Source: Anaerolineaceae bacterium
Lineage (GTDB): Bacteria; Chloroflexota; Anaerolineae; Anaerolineales; Anaerolineaceae
Direction: 5' to 3'
Length of the DNA stretch: 5,779 nt
Assembly: GCA_027348305.1 (NCBI GenBank)
Contig: DAIEPS010000123.1
Span: 1-5,779 of the forward strand
The translations under genes and the position numbers were made by a program. This document shows positions 5,270 through 5,779 of this stretch, in pieces. The first letter of the stretch is position 1. The number at the start of each line of letters is the position of its first letter. The notes under the pieces are model-generated. The model saw only the letters and a program-made list of their open reading frames with translations, was not told where the DNA came from and did no database searches.

Positions 5270-5779
5270 ATGACTGTTCAGCTCGGTGCCCCGGCACCTG
5301 ATTTCACATTACCCAGCCAACTTGGCAAAAATATCACCCTCAGCGACCTGCGTGGAAAGAATGTCGTACTGGCCTTCTACCCTCTAGCATGGACGCCTGT
5401 CTGCACACTGCAAATTCCGCTTTATGAAGCCGAAATGGAGAAATTTATCGCTCTTGATACGCAGATTCTCTCGATCAGCGTGGATTCGGCCGACTGCCTG
5501 CGTGCCTGGGCCGAGAGCCTGGGCGGCATCCACTACCCTATGCTCAGTGACTTTTGGCCGCATGGCTCAGTGGCCAAGCTTTACGGTGTATTGCAAGCCG
5601 ATGGACGCAGCGAACGCGCCCTCTTCGTAATCGACAAGCAGGGAGTCATACGCTATATTGACATCCATGACATTCACGATCAGCCTTCCAATGAAGTACT
5701 CCGCAAGGCTATCCGCGAAATCGACCCGGAAGTCCGCAACCGCCCCGAACTGCCAGATCTCAAACCGGTCGCACTTCCG
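5270..5779 (+). CDS. AhpC/TSA-family peroxiredoxin, 3' end outside window
   Basis: A thiol peroxidase that would reduce H2O2 or organic hydroperoxides in the cytoplasm. The frame is open for 170 codons and runs off the window without a stop. ATG 5270 has AAGGAG (5259-5264) 5 nt upstream. The N-terminus LGAPAPDFTLPSQLGKNITLSDLRGKNVVLAFYP is the typical thioredoxin-fold entry. The peroxidatic motif P-x-x-x-T-x-x-C is P38-T42-C45 (PLAWTPVC), and the conserved active-site Arg is R116 (RALFVID). No Cys is found five residues after C45, unlike many BCP/PrxQ proteins. The only other Cys seen is C76 in SVDSADCLRAWA, so the enzyme could be 1-Cys or use C76 as an atypical resolving Cys. Most of a roughly 170-190 residue family protein is present. 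It has its own ribosome binding site, 68 nt after the ABC-F gene. Confidence 0.93.
   Translation, partial: MTVQLGAPAPDFTLPSQLGKNITLSDLRGKNVVLAFYPLAWTPVCTLQIPLYEAEMEKFIALDTQILSISVDSADCLRAWAESLGGIHYPMLSDFWPHGSVAKLYGVLQADGRSERALFVIDKQGVIRYIDIHDIHDQPSNEVLRKAIREIDPEVRNRPELPDLKPVALP

Noticed and set aside
5424..5630. 68-codon plus-strand frame within the peroxiredoxin
   Set aside because: It is out of frame with the peroxiredoxin, which has continuous family motifs on both sides.
1..5779. CRISPR array, tRNA, rRNA or known riboswitch
   Set aside because: No regularly spaced repeats, no cloverleaf with a TTCGA-type T-loop and no recognisable riboswitch core were found by reading the spacers on both strands.

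Overview
The window looks like chromosomal DNA from an environmental bacterium, most likely a member of the Chloroflexota (Anaerolineae-like). This placement is an inference from the style of the proteins (a LolA/LppX-like lipoprotein behind an LTAC lipobox, an AcnA-type aconitase, an ABC-F protein and an AhpC/TSA peroxiredoxin) and from moderately GC-rich genes separated by AT-rich spacers. No rRNA, tRNA or other phylogenetic marker is present, so it is only moderately secure.

Layout, left to right: (1) the C-terminal half of aconitate hydratase AcnA (+, cut by the left edge), followed by a GC-rich hairpin. (2) A leftward AT-richer island of three small genes: an AbrB/MazE-type antitoxin, a RelE/ParE-type toxin overlapping it by 4 nt, and a 99-residue protein of unknown function. 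Its promoter has a perfect 16-bp palindrome over the -35 box, the usual place for autorepression. (3) A rightward monocistronic lipoprotein gene with a near-consensus promoter and a strong intrinsic terminator. (4) A 240-nt spacer that looks like a ribosome-mediated attenuator: a 6-codon leader ORF with a good ribosome binding site, a GC hairpin, then an intrinsic terminator just before the next gene. (5) A complete ABC-F ATPase (541 aa), a translation factor or ribosome-protection protein. (6) An AT-rich inverted/direct repeat region leading into an AhpC/TSA peroxiredoxin that runs off the right edge.

The genes do not form one pathway. Aconitase is central metabolism, the toxin-antitoxin island looks like an insertion between housekeeping genes, and the ABC-F and peroxiredoxin genes suggest stress or antibiotic response. 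The most interesting element is the leader before the ABC-F gene. Leader peptide plus terminator is the known arrangement for drug-inducible ABC-F resistance genes, and mutually exclusive pairings can be drawn by eye that link translation of the leader to termination. Whether this ABC-F protein confers resistance, and to which drug, cannot be decided from the sequence.
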